Shown: one piece after another, positions 1 to 7,628 of the stretch
How the letters are laid out: every line of letters starts with the position of its first letter
How positions within the stretch are numbered: position 1 is the first letter of the stretch
Assembly: GCA_026770615.1 (NCBI GenBank)
Contig: MU631449.1
Span: 1,362 to 11,459, forward strand
From: Pavlovales sp. CCMP2436
Lineage: Eukaryota; Haptophyta; Pavlovophyceae; Pavlovales
Direction of reading: 5' to 3'
DNA length: 10,098 nt
Position numbers and translations under genes: made by a program
Notes under the pieces: model-generated
Told to the model about the DNA's origin: nothing
Databases searched by the model: none
Seen by the model: only the letters and a program-made list of their open reading frames with translations

Positions 1-104
1 CACCGGTCAGTGCGCAAGGCGCGTGTCGAGATGCATCGGTTCGTGGTGAAACACCGGTCAGTGCGCTAGGCGCGTGTCGAGATGCGTGAGCATCGATTCT
101 TGGT
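1..104. repeat. Two-copy tandem repeat, about 51 bp
   Basis: Positions 1-34 and 52-85 are the same 34-base sequence with one mismatch (an A/T difference in GTGCGCAAGG versus GTGCGCTAGG). The similarity continues after a short insertion, with CATCGGTTCGTGGTG near 34-48 matching CATCGATTCTTGGTG at 90-104. The array is cut by the left edge of the window, so more copies may lie outside. No protein can be supported here. Confidence 0.8.
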
Positions 105-576
105 GTGCGTCTTGGCGGGTCGGGATGGTCTGCGAGATCAGGAGGTGCGCGATGCGCGTGTGCACGTCCAGAACGTGGTGTGGTGGGCCGGAACTCGCCT
201 GCAGGCGCCGGAGGGGGGCTCGCATGCGCGAGCGCCCGCACGTTGGAGACGGGGGCCATTGCCGTTTCAATGAGGCGAATGATTTGAGTGTCGCTGCTGA
301 ACCGCTAAATAATAAACCGATCTTTATATTATAAACAAATTTTGCGATTCACATCGACGTGACAAAGTGCTTGCTGCGGCGCCTTGTGACGACGAGAAGG
401 CGGCAGCGGTTCTGGCCTGACTGCTGATGCGCGGCATTCGTGGCGCGGATATTTTAGAATCAGACGCCGCGTGCGTGCCGCGCGCGGCGGCAACGAGTTC
501 GAACTTCGATTTCGATTGCGGCCGAACGAGAGTCGAGACGTGGGGCGAGTGGTGCACGGCGAATACACGTGCGGCG
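105..576. other. Gene-free flank upstream of the WRAP53-like gene
   Basis: Short open frames exist on both strands, but none has recognisable protein content; they look like chance frames in GC-rich DNA. An AT-rich island at about 302-345 contains AATAAA at 311-316, which could be the polyadenylation signal of a rightward gene ending near the left edge. No coding region supports that idea. Nothing else is recognised. Confidence 0.5.
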
Positions 577-619
577 ATCACAGTGATTCCACCCTCGAAA
601 TCACAGTGATACAGGGTGG
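577..619. promoter_or_regulatory. Paired 11-bp palindromes with an enclosing inverted repeat, upstream of WRAP53-like gene
   Basis: ATCACAGTGAT, an odd-length palindrome, occurs at 577-587 and again at 600-610, 23 bp apart. CCACCCT at 589-595 and AGGGTGG at 613-619 form an inverted repeat interleaved with them. The cluster sits about 45-90 bp upstream of a TATA-like box and about 110-150 bp upstream of the start codon, a reasonable place for a transcription-factor site. The 10-base core recurs at 4592-4601. The regulatory role is inferred; the symmetry is seen directly. Confidence 0.45.
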
Positions 620-663
620 ACCCTTCCCCCCCTCACCAAGACCCTTGCCGTCCGCGGGCCACA

Positions 664-669
664 TATATA
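664..669 (+). promoter_or_regulatory. TATA-like box of the WRAP53-like gene
   Basis: TATATA stands alone in strongly GC-rich DNA, 58 bp upstream of the start codon at 728. A transcription start about 25-30 bp downstream would leave a 5' leader of roughly 30 nt. Function is inferred from sequence and position only. Confidence 0.5.
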
Positions 670-727
670 GCACACGGGCGCCAAGCAACGCGGGCTCGCA
701 GAGGCAAGGGAGTAGGCAGAGGAACGG

Positions 728-2421
728 ATGTCCACTGGCTGGGACTGGGACTTCTCTTGCGCGCAGCGCGTGTGCGGCGCCGAGCTGCCTGACTGCGCCA
801 AGGGCCTCAAGTGGGCGCCCGATGGCACGTGCTTCCTCACCGCGTGCGACGACAACTGGCTCCGCATCTACGAGCTGCCCGCGCACGTGCTTAGCGGCGG
901 CGGGGCCGAGCAAGGCGAGGCGGCCGAGCTCCTCGCGCCCGCCGTGAGCGTGCGTGAGAGCGAGACGGTCTACGACTACTGCTGGTTCCCGCGCATGAAC
1001 TCGGCGGACCCGACGACGTGTTGCTTCGTCTCCTCCTCGCGCGACCAGCCCATCCACTTGTGGGACGCCTTCACGGGGGCGCTGCGCGGCACGTACGCCG
1101 CCTACAACCAGCTGGACGAGGTGGCGGCCGCCTACTCGCTTGCCTTTTCGAACGACGGCGCGCGCATCTTCTGTGGCTTCGAACGGGCGGTTCGTGTCTT
1201 CGACACCTCGCGCTCGGGTCGCCAGGTGGAGGACCGCCCAACCGCCACGACCAAGCGCGCACAGGACGGGCTGCGCGGGATGCTCGCCTCGATCGCCGTC
1301 GACCCATCGGGCTCGGGGCTCTACGCCGTCGGGTCCTACTCCGGCGCCACGGGAGTGTACACGGAGGCAGACGGGCAGCTTGTGTGCCTGCTCGGCGGGC
1401 ACACGGCTGGCGTGACACAGGTGGGCTGCCTTCAGCCTGCAGACAGCTACTGTCTACTGTGTACACTCTGCTTCTACCCGCAGGTATCTTCCCTGCGTCT
1501 CGACGAGGGATAGCTGCCCAGCGGACGTGCCCCCCCCCCCCACACATACACCCACACCACAGACACACACAACACATACAGGGACGAGGGAGAGCTGCCC
1601 AGCGGACAAGTGACGTGTGGACGTGTCCCCCCCCCTTCCCCCGTGTATGTTTCGTGCTTAGCGGGCGGGGGACAACAGCAGGCAGACTGGCCAAGGCGCC
1701 AAGAAATAGGACGCGAATTACCCTCAGTAGTGCTAAACAGGAGGCGTGGTCGACATTTGATATCTAATTCACATTATTTTATAATAGTTCTTTTTACGTC
1801 CCCTGACTTGCAGTCCGAAGGCGTACGGGCATGATGTGGGAGGGTCAGCTCATCGGTCGTCTCATGCGCTACACTCACATTGTTCTTCACATTTTTAATT
1901 TTTTTTCTCAGGTGACCTTCTCACCCGACGGACGCACCCTCGTGACCGGCGCTCGGCGAGACGGCCGCCTCCTCTGCTGGGACGTGCGGCAAACAGGCCG
2001 CGTGCTGCGCGCCTGCGAGCGCGTGGCCGACTCGAACCAGCGCATCATGTTCTCGCTCGATAGCGGATCGCGTTGGCTTGCGTCGGGCAGCCAAGACGGG
2101 ACGGCGCTCGCCTTCGACCTCGCGGCCGACGCAACCGCGCCGCCACTGGTGCTCACGCGCTCGGCGCACGCGGTGAACGCGGCGATGCTACACCCGCTGC
2201 TGCCCCTCCTCGGCGTGGCCACGGGCGAGCGCGAGCGCGCATTCCTTGCCGCGAGCGGCAGCGACAGCGACAGCGGTAGCGAGGAGTCTGTGGCTGAGGG
2301 CGAGCCGGTGGGAGCAGACGCCCCCAGCGCCAGAGCACCGTCGGCGGCGGCTACCGACCACCCGCACGCGATTGCCGTGCACAAGGTGGGCTGGGTGCCA
2401 CTGGCGGTTGTCGCGCAATGA
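728..2421 (+). CDS. WRAP53: WRAP53/TCAB1-like WD40 protein (two exons)
   Basis: Exons 728-1420 and 1912-2421 join in phase 0 to give 400 residues. In animals this family binds the CAB box of scaRNAs and telomerase RNA and delivers them to Cajal bodies. Recognition rests on long collinear similarity to the family: KGLKWAPDG (25-33), LRIYELP (45-51), VYDYCWFP (81-88), SSSRDQPIHLWDAFTG (102-117), AYNQLDEVAAAYSLAF (125-140), FCGFERAVRVFDT (148-160), and across the splice LLGGHTAGVTQ|VTFSPDG and GARRDGRLLCWDVRQ (244-258). The exon join restores the family's blade without a gap, which fixes the splice sites. The start at 728 lies just ahead of the first blade, so the long N-terminal extension of vertebrate proteins is missing. 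A Ser/Asp/Glu-rich stretch (346-356, SGSDSDSGSEE) near the C-terminus looks like a casein-kinase-2-type acidic region. Whether this organism uses it for telomerase, scaRNAs or both is not visible. Confidence 0.93.
1421..1911 (+). other. Intron of the WRAP53-like gene (491 nt, phase 0)
   Basis: The donor is CACAG|GTGGGC and the acceptor, after a T-rich tract, is TTCTCAG|GTGACC, so CAGGTG occurs at both junctions. A decoy acceptor (GACTTGCAG ending at 1813) would put a stop a few codons later and would not fit the family alignment. The interior holds a 25-bp direct repeat, C-rich and CA-rich runs, and an AT-rich stretch at about 1755-1800. Confidence 0.9.
1502..1635 (+). repeat. 25-bp direct repeat with CA and poly-C tracts inside the intron
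   Basis: Positions 1502-1526 and 1583-1607 match at 24 of 25 bases, with a period of 81 bp. Each copy is followed by GGACGTGYCCCCC-type sequence (near 1523 and 1619), so the duplicated unit is longer and has since been interrupted. The DNA between copies is CA-rich. It resembles the 85-130 bp tandem units in other introns of this window, but no exon edge is clearly included here. Confidence 0.75.
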
Positions 2422-2840
2422 TGGCGGCCCGACTGGCGGCTGCCCGTGTAGATTCGTTTTTCATCCGCCTAGCTTCTTACTGTCCAGGAGTCGGAGGCGA
2501 ATGACGTCCCCTCGGCCCATATTTAGCAAGATTTAATATTTCTGCGAGCGAACATTATTTAAATTGGAGTGTATTATATTTATTTGTTTTATTTTGTCTT
2601 CTTGGCCCGACTAAGACTTGGGTTGGCTTCGCCCCCCCGCCCCCCCCCTAGACCCCCCACGCCTGCGGCGGGCTTTTTTTCTTCTTTCTGGGGGCTCCAA
2701 CCCCCGACCCCCGCCCTCCGGGCAAAAAAGGGGCGGTGCGACGACGACCTCAGCAAATCAAATCAGACCCCCGAGGGCAAATTTGCGACAGCACACGGCT
2801 TGGGCCCAAAACTCGACAATATAGTTTCAAAAAACAACGC
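2422..2840. other. Intergenic spacer with C-rich tract
   Basis: This separates two genes in the same direction. The first part (about 2520-2600) is AT-rich and could hold the 3' end of the WRAP53-like transcript, but no AATAAA is present. From 2631 to about 2725 come long C runs (2631-2658), a T tract (2674-2680) and more C clusters. On the minus strand these are four or more closely spaced G runs and could form a G-quadruplex. The last 100 bases lead to the transporter start; no convincing TATA box was found. Confidence 0.6.
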
Positions 2841-4093
2841 ATGTCGGCGTCGGGGTCGGCGTTAGATTTGCCGACCTCGCCCGCTGCCACTGCTGCCTCC
2901 ACGGCTGCCTTCTCTACCGCTCCGAGCCGCGGCAGCCCCTTCTCGTCGCCTGTCAATACATTTGTACGTGCGATGTCGTGCACGGAGCAGGTGTCGGAGG
3001 ACTGCGGCCACGTGCAGCCGCGCTCTGTGTTCTACATGCTGCTCAACCTCGCCTCCTCGATCTCCATCGTGCTTGTGAACAAGTGGCTCTTCAACAACTG
3101 CAGCTACGAATTCCCCACCTTCCTCACGATGCTGCACTTTGCGTTCACCTTCCTCGGGTTGCAAGTGTGCGCGTGGATGGGGCTGTTCACGCCGAAGCCG
3201 CTCGCGCTCTGGCGCGTCGCGCGTCTCTCGAGCGCCTTCTGCGGCTTCGTCGTGCTGACGAACATTTCGCTGCAGCTCAACTCGGTCGGGTTCTACCAGG
3301 TGATGAAGGTGCTCACCACGCCGGTGATCGCGGTGCTGCAGCTGGCCATCTACGGCACGACGCTCCCGCGCCCGATAGTCGGCTCACTTGCCGTCGTCTG
3401 CATGGGCGTCACTTACTCGTCGATCACCGACACCGAGGTCAACCTACACGGGACGCTCGTTGCCTGCGCGGGGGTGCTCGTCACGAGCTTTTACCAGATC
3501 TGGGTGGGCACGGAGCAGAAGGAGCTTGAGGCAAACGCGCTGCAGCTGCTATACTACCAGGTGTGTTTCTTGTCTTCTTTTTGTAATAGTACATGCAACT
3601 GCCAGCGGACGGCTGCTGCTCTTCGCAATGACTAATTGGTGGCAGTAAGAATATAAATAAGAATAAGACCCCCCTTCCCCCCCCCCAGGCCCCCGTCTCA
3701 GCGCTCATGCTCCTGCCCGTCATCCCGCTTCTCGACGACGTGCCCGGGCTGCTCGCCTTCGAGTACACGTCGAGCACACTCGGGTTCGTCGTCGCATCTT
3801 GCTCCATCGCGCTCTTCGTCAACCTGAGCACATTCCTGGTCATCGGCGCGACGTCGCCGATCACGTACAACGTCCTCGGCCACTTCAAACTCTCGCTCGT
3901 CGTCGTCGGCGGCTTCCTCGTCTTCGGCTACCACGTGGACGTGCAGAACATCCTCGGGATGTGCGTCGTCTTCGTCGGGGTCATTTGGTACACGCACCTA
4001 AAGCTGCGTGCGGGGTCTGCGGAGAGGGCAGTGGCGGCGGAGGCCGCGCAGGAGAAAGAGAGCCTGCTCGGACCGTCCGATAGTAGGGCGTAG
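2841..4093 (+). CDS. SLC35E3: SLC35E3-like nucleotide-sugar/triose-phosphate-superfamily transporter (two exons)
   Basis: Exons 2841-3560 and 3689-4093 join in phase 0 to give 374 residues. The product is a multi-span Golgi/ER-type membrane protein of the TPT/NST superfamily; plant relatives carry UDP-sugars, but the substrate of E3-type proteins is not settled. Family sequence runs throughout: LLNLASSISIVLVNKWLF (67-84), FCGFVVLTNISLQLNSVGFYQ (133-153), the KVLTTPVIA motif (156-164), GVLVTSFYQIWVGTEQKELE (211-230), QLLYYQ|APVSALMLLP across the splice, VNLSTFLVIGATSPITYN (284-301) and GHFKLSLVVVGG (304-315). About ten membrane spans are expected. The first 60 residues are Ser/Thr/Ala-rich and not conserved; Met46 is an alternative start. 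Near the C-terminus EKESLL (362-367) fits the acidic di-leucine sorting pattern [DE]xxxL[LI], suggesting post-Golgi or endosomal trafficking (inference). Confidence 0.92.
3561..3688 (+). other. Intron of the SLC35E3-like gene (128 nt, phase 0)
   Basis: The donor is TACCAG|GTGTGT. The acceptor follows an almost pure C tract (CCCCCCCAG|GCC), so the pyrimidine tract is C rather than T. Removal joins LLYYQ to APVSA exactly as the family requires. No duplicated exon edge is visible, unlike several other introns here. Confidence 0.9.
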
Positions 4094-4896
4094 GGAGAGA
4101 GGCTATGGGAGAGGCGCGAGGGGTGCCGGGGTGCACACGTCGCCACCTGCATAGCCGGCGATGCGCAATCAGAGTCAGATTCAGACGAATGCGTTCAGGG
4201 CTGCGCGCCGGAGCTCGGTGTGTGCACGACCCGTTTCGGCAGATCGCCAGGCATCGCATGGTGGGCTCTTGTTAGCCACGTTATCGCGCGCGATTTGGAG
4301 CCTGCTCGCGGGTATGGACGCTCGAGCCGAGGACGCTGCGCCAGGCTAAATTGTATACTGATCAAACTGTCCGGCTGGCAACTGTATGTATATATTATAA
4401 ATGTAAATCAAAAAATATAATTGTGAGTGTAACGTAACTATATATTATCACTAACTTTGCATACCTTTTATGAGCTCCTTTGGCGTTTGGATATATAAAT
4501 ATAATGACGTTTCAAAATGTTAATTGTTATTTTACATAGTTGTATACAGCCAGTCTCCGGCGAACCAAGTGAACAAAGCTGCAGCGCCCCGATCACAGTG
4601 ACTTCACAGGACGCCTGCGCGCTCACGGCCCGCCGCGGTCGTCCGCATGCGGACCCACACGCTACAAGCGCCCAGCCTCCTGGACAAGATGGCGGTGGAG
4701 CGGTGCTCGACCACAGCCTCAGCCCACGCACGGCCCCATCGCGGCTCCGGCTTGCGCGCAGGCGCCATCTCCCTATGGCCGATGTCGCCTCGGCGGTTTT
4801 TTTATTTCTCCAGGCGCAGTGTGTTATTGCTGCACCACTGGGAGACTGGGAGATCGCTTCCGGGGCCGTACATTTTTATAGATCTGTACACATCCC
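4094..4896. other. Convergent intergenic region
   Basis: This lies between the 3' ends of the transporter (+) and the carrier gene (-). 4094-4350 is GC-rich with no recognisable product. 4380-4530 is strongly AT-rich, a plausible 3'-end zone for both transcripts. 4590-4790 is GC-rich again, including ATCACAGTGA at 4592-4601, also found twice upstream of the first gene, and the palindrome CCGCATGCGG at 4642-4651. Open frames on either strand here have no family resemblance and are treated as chance. Confidence 0.6.
4801..4806 (-). promoter_or_regulatory. Candidate polyadenylation signal for the carrier gene
   Basis: On the minus strand this reads AATAAA, followed by an A run, about 90 nt beyond the carrier's stop codon. 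Many algae do not depend on AATAAA, so this is a position-based guess. Confidence 0.35.
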
Positions 4897-7333
4897 TCAG
4901 AGCTGCAGGTCCTTGAACTGCACGTCGAGGAAGAGGAGCAGGTCGTCCGACGCGATTCCGAAAACTGCCTTCGCGATATCGTACAGAAAGAACTGGCCGG
5001 AGATGATCGACCCAGACCAGACGCAGCGCGAGAGCAACCCGTTGAAGAAGCGCGCGGGCGTGTTGCCCCCCGCCTGCCACAGGGAGGCCGCGGCCGCGCC
5101 AACCCCACCCTTGCCGCCCTGCCGGTTGATCTCGGACAGGATGGCGTCGGCGGGCTGCGAGACGCACGCGGAGGCCACGCCCGCTGCCAGGCCCGCGAGG
5201 AGGGAGACGAGGAGCTGCGAGCCAACGGTGGCCTTGAGCGAGGGCGCGGCGGCGAAGAGGGCGTCGGTGCCCGCGTCGAATGTGTAAAACTTCACCATGC
5301 CGAAAATCACCTGAGTTCATTAAGCAATACGGGTAATAGGATAAATGACCTGCCGCGTTAAGCGTTGTGTACGGCGACTAAATCATATTAACTTAAATGA
5401 CCTGTCGCGTTAAGTGTGCCGTGCGAAGGGGGCGGTGGCGGTTAATAAGGGGGGAGGGAGAGTTGAGAGCGGACTGTGGACTGCGAGAATTGGGCAGCCT
5501 AAGTTCAACTCTTACAATGTCTGGTTGGGCGCTGTTGGCAAAAAAACTTCACCGTTCCGGAAATTGTCCCTAGTTCGTCTACACGCTGAATTCGCCTGAC
5601 TGCTGCCGCCTGCCTTCCTATTAACTAAGTCGTAGTACAAAAACAAAACAAAAACAAAAATCACCTGCCGGAGCACGATTGGTCCGAGCCCCTTGTACAG
5701 CGACATCACGCCGTCCTCTGCCGCGATGCGCCGCAGCATCGCCGGCAGGCCCGGCGCGTAGTCGGGCTGCGCAACCGCGCGGATGCGCGCGGCCTCCATG
5801 GGGCACACGCCGATGCACGCCAAGACGGTGGCGCTGGCGCCGGAAAAGATCACGATAGGCGCGTGTAAGCTGGTGGCCGCGCTACCCGCCGTCTGCTCGA
5901 AGAGGCGGGAGAAGAACTCGTAGCCGGGATACACCGTCATCCCGTACCACGAGTAACCCGCTATTGTGGCCTGCAGGCCCGCGAAGAGCATGGTCCAGCC
6001 CTCTGCAATTTGGGAGGGGGGCGTGTGTGTGTGTGTGTGTGGTGGTGGGGGGGGGAGGGTTGCATTTTAATTGAAAGAGCATGCCCCAGCCTTTTTTTAG
6101 TTTTTTTTTCGCAATTGGGAGGGAGGGGGAGGGAAGGGGGGCGGCGTTGCATTTCAGGTAGAGCACAACGGCGATGGCTCTAACCTAGCGTGAGCGTCAG
6201 CGCGTACCATTGTCGATGATGGTACGCGAGGCTGCCACGAGACCTCCGCTGTACTGCGCCGGCGACGTCTGCATGCGCGTCTTCACAACGTCCAGAGGAG
6301 TCACCAGCGTGTGCGTGAAGCAGCACCCCGCAGCGCCCGAGACCGCGAAGAGCGCGTAGTCGCTGAGCGTCAGCGCACGCTCCCGCTGCACCGCGCACTT
6401 CGACGTCGGGCCAAAGACTGAGAGTAGGGAGCCCTCCGGCCCCGACCGCTTCCCGTCCGCGTAGCCCTGCTGCGCGTACTTGCCGTACGACTTGAGCTCG
6501 CCGAAGCCGCGCACCACATACCTGCGCAGATTGGCGTCCCACACAGGCACTTGCGTCGGCGGCAGCAGGAAGCGCGGGTCGAAGGACATGTAGTCAGTCA
6601 AGGCGGGCGAGAAGGGCGCCGTGCCGAACTTGGGCGCAGGCAGCGGTGTGCCATCGCCCGCTCGAAGCAGCCCGGCGATCATCTCGCGCGGCTGCGAGCC
6701 CTCCAGGAAGGTGAACGCGAGTGCCAAGTGACGCCTGCGCTCGGGGTACGAGCCGTGCACGCGCACGAGGGTCTCGAAGAGTTTGCCGACACCGCCTACA
6801 CCTTCATACCGCCGCAGGCCGTACTGGACAGACGCGGCGAAATCAGCGAAGAGCGCGAGCTTCTCCGAGCGCAGGACCGCGTCGCCATAGTTCGTCTCGA
6901 GCGCCGCGACGCGCCCGTCCCACCAGAGCTTGCTGGACGAGTCGTAGTTGAGCAGAAAGCGCGCGAGGTAGGTGACGAACGCGGCGTTGTACGTTCGCAG
7001 CACGTCGGCGAACGCCGCCGGATCGCGCTCGCCCGGCATCCACACGATATCGCCGCCCGCCTCGGCCATCGGCTTCGTGGTCGCCGCGAGCAGCACGCCG
7101 GGCGCGAAGGCGACCGCGGCAGCGAGCGCACGCCGGCCGGCGAGTGGCGTGCTGCGCGGCGAGGGCAGCGGGCCGAGGCTGAGCCCGCGGCCGGCGAGCG
7201 GCGTGTTGCGCGGCAGTGGACTGAGGTGGAGCCCGCACGTCTCGACGAGCGCGAGCAGCAGGCCTAGCCCCCGGAGCCCTCTTCCCCTAGTACTCCGGAC
7301 CTTCCCCATTCCAGGTGCACTGCCGTTCACCAT
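4897..7333 (-). CDS. SLC25 phosphate-carrier-like protein with long N-terminal extension (three exons)
   Basis: Exons 7333-6208, 6002-5665 and 5310-4897 give 625 residues. Residues from about 322 form a complete SLC25 carrier of the phosphate-carrier (SLC25A3/PIC) type. The three repeat signatures are PLDVVKTRMQ (346-355), PMEAARIR (443-450) and PADAILSEIN (541-550); the third lacks the usual basic residues, as in phosphate carriers. YKGLGPIVLRQ|VIFGMVKF (478-496) also matches that subfamily and fixes intron 2. Intron 1 is phase 1, rebuilding a Glu codon (IIDN-E-GWTMLF). The first 320 residues are not carrier sequence. They start with a basic region and hydrophobic signal (about 20-37), a Pro-rich duplicated stretch (37-68), then VAFAPGVLLAA (74-84), followed by an apparently helical, charged domain (about 95-225). 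The leader resembles bipartite plastid targeting in secondary-plastid algae, so a plastid-envelope or mitochondrial phosphate-type transporter are both possible. Met9 is an alternative start. It is transcribed divergently from the gene at 7629. Confidence 0.88.
5311..5664 (-). other. Intron 2 of the carrier gene (354 nt, phase 0) with direct repeats at its ends
   Basis: On the minus strand the donor is CGGCAG|GTGATTTT and the acceptor is CTCAG|GTGATTTTCGG. The 11 bases CAGGTGATTTT therefore span both junctions (plus-strand 5657-5667 and 5303-5313). Inside lies a 20-bp repeat (5343-5362 and 5395-5414, 19/20 identical). At 5543-5578 there is a decayed copy of the exon 3 start. Splicing restores the phosphate-carrier sequence RQ|VIFGMVKF. 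Confidence 0.88.
5543..5578 (-). repeat. Decayed copy of the exon 3 acceptor side inside intron 2
   Basis: The plus-strand sequence beginning AAAACTTCACC at 5543 matches the one beginning AAAACTTCACC at 5286. Similarity then continues with scattered mismatches (CCGAAAAT/CCGGAAAT, AGTTCAT/AGTTCGT) over about 35 bases, covering the first codons of exon 3 and the acceptor. In the intronic copy the acceptor CAG is degraded to TAG and the frame is not conserved, so it is a relic rather than an exon. Confidence 0.6.
5983..6166 (-). repeat. Degenerate tandem array carrying the exon 2 start, period about 84-91 bp
   Basis: The plus-strand word AGAGCATG occurs at 5985-5992 (in exon 2) and 6076-6083 (in the intron), with a decayed AGAGCA at 6160-6165. 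Flanks agree: CCAGCC, then GCAATT and GGGAGGG follow in both of the first two copies, and TTGCATTT precedes the second and third (6060-6067, 6147-6154). Read on the minus strand, the exon says GWTMLF while the intronic copy says GWGMLF. The unit spans the intron-exon junction, so part of the intron arose by local tandem duplication. Confidence 0.65.
6003..6207 (-). other. Intron 1 of the carrier gene (205 nt, phase 1), built of degenerate tandem repeats
   Basis: On the minus strand the donor is ACAATG|GTACGC and the acceptor is AATTGCAG|AGGGCTGG. The interior holds a GT/CA microsatellite (about 6021-6040 on the plus strand), G-rich purine runs and a T tract. It also holds two degenerate copies of the exon 2 start (see the repeat at 5983-6166). 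Splicing gives IIDNEGWTMLFAG, matching the carrier family's inter-helix loop. Confidence 0.85.
7135..7236 (-). repeat. In-frame 54-bp duplication in the carrier leader
   Basis: Copies at 7135-7188 and 7189-7236 share GGCCGGCGAG, GGCGTG, TGCGCGGC and GAGCCCGC blocks in order; the second copy lacks 6 bp. In protein this is a duplicated Pro-rich segment containing TPLAGR twice (residues 44-49 and 62-67). It lies in the putative targeting leader, where sequence constraint is usually weak. Confidence 0.75.
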
Positions 7334-7628
7334 CGTCTGATCTTCAATTAGCCAGTTTTAAAAATTAGACTCTTACTGCCCGCAGCGAGGAGCTGCCCGT
7401 GCGAGCACGGCCTGCGGAAGCTGCGCGAGCGCCCCCTCTCCTCCACCCTCCGCGCGCGCACCGCCCGCTCGCGTCAACCGTGGTCGACCGTGCGTGCCGG
7501 TGATTTTAAAAATAAGTTTACTCGTCCGCTTCCCGCGAAGTTCCCACGAAGCCCGAAGCCCGCCAAGCAGGCAAGCACTGCACGCACTCTCGGGAGGCAA
7601 TCAGCCACCGCTCGACCGCCCAGCCACC
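7334..7628. promoter_or_regulatory. Divergent promoter region, 295 bp
   Basis: This separates the carrier start (leftward) from the 7629 gene (rightward). TTTTAAAAAT occurs twice in the same orientation, at 7356-7365 and 7504-7513, as AT islands in GC-rich DNA. The right one lies about 115 bp upstream of the 7629 start; the left one is only 23 bp from the carrier ATG. These may be core-promoter elements. Shared control of the two genes is inferred from the short spacing only. Confidence 0.4.

Noticed and set aside
74..334. Small plus-strand open frame (86 codons) near the left edge
   Set aside because: Cys/Arg-rich with no motif and overlapped by equally long frames in other phases; no support for coding.
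578..1402. Long open frame (274 codons) on the minus strand opposite the WRAP53-like exon 1
   Set aside because: It is the antisense shadow of a GC-rich coding exon; its product is Arg/Gly/Val-rich low-complexity with no family pattern, whereas the plus strand matches WRAP53 throughout.
1421..1513. Read-through of WRAP53-like exon 1 into a frame ending LCFYPQVSSLRLDEG, which superficially resembles the family's LCFHPDG
   Set aside because: Splicing to 1912 gives VTFSPDGRTLVTGARRDG, which fits the family over a far longer stretch; the read-through stops at once.
1801..1813. Strong-looking acceptor GACTTGCAG
   Set aside because: An exon beginning at 1814 in the required phase meets a stop within a few codons and does not match the family.
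2661..2680. GC-rich stretch followed by a T run (GCCTGCGGCGGGC then seven T), resembling a bacterial intrinsic terminator
   Set aside because: The genes around it are spliced eukaryotic genes, so this terminator type does not apply; it is part of a simple-sequence tract.
4517..5287. 256-codon plus-strand open frame covering the carrier's last exon
   Set aside because: It runs antisense to conserved carrier sequence (SQPADAILSEIN) and shows no family resemblance.
6551..7267. 238-codon plus-strand open frame opposite the carrier's first exon
   Set aside because: Arg/Glu/Ala-rich shadow frame; the minus-strand frame continues into a clear SLC25 carrier across correct splice sites.
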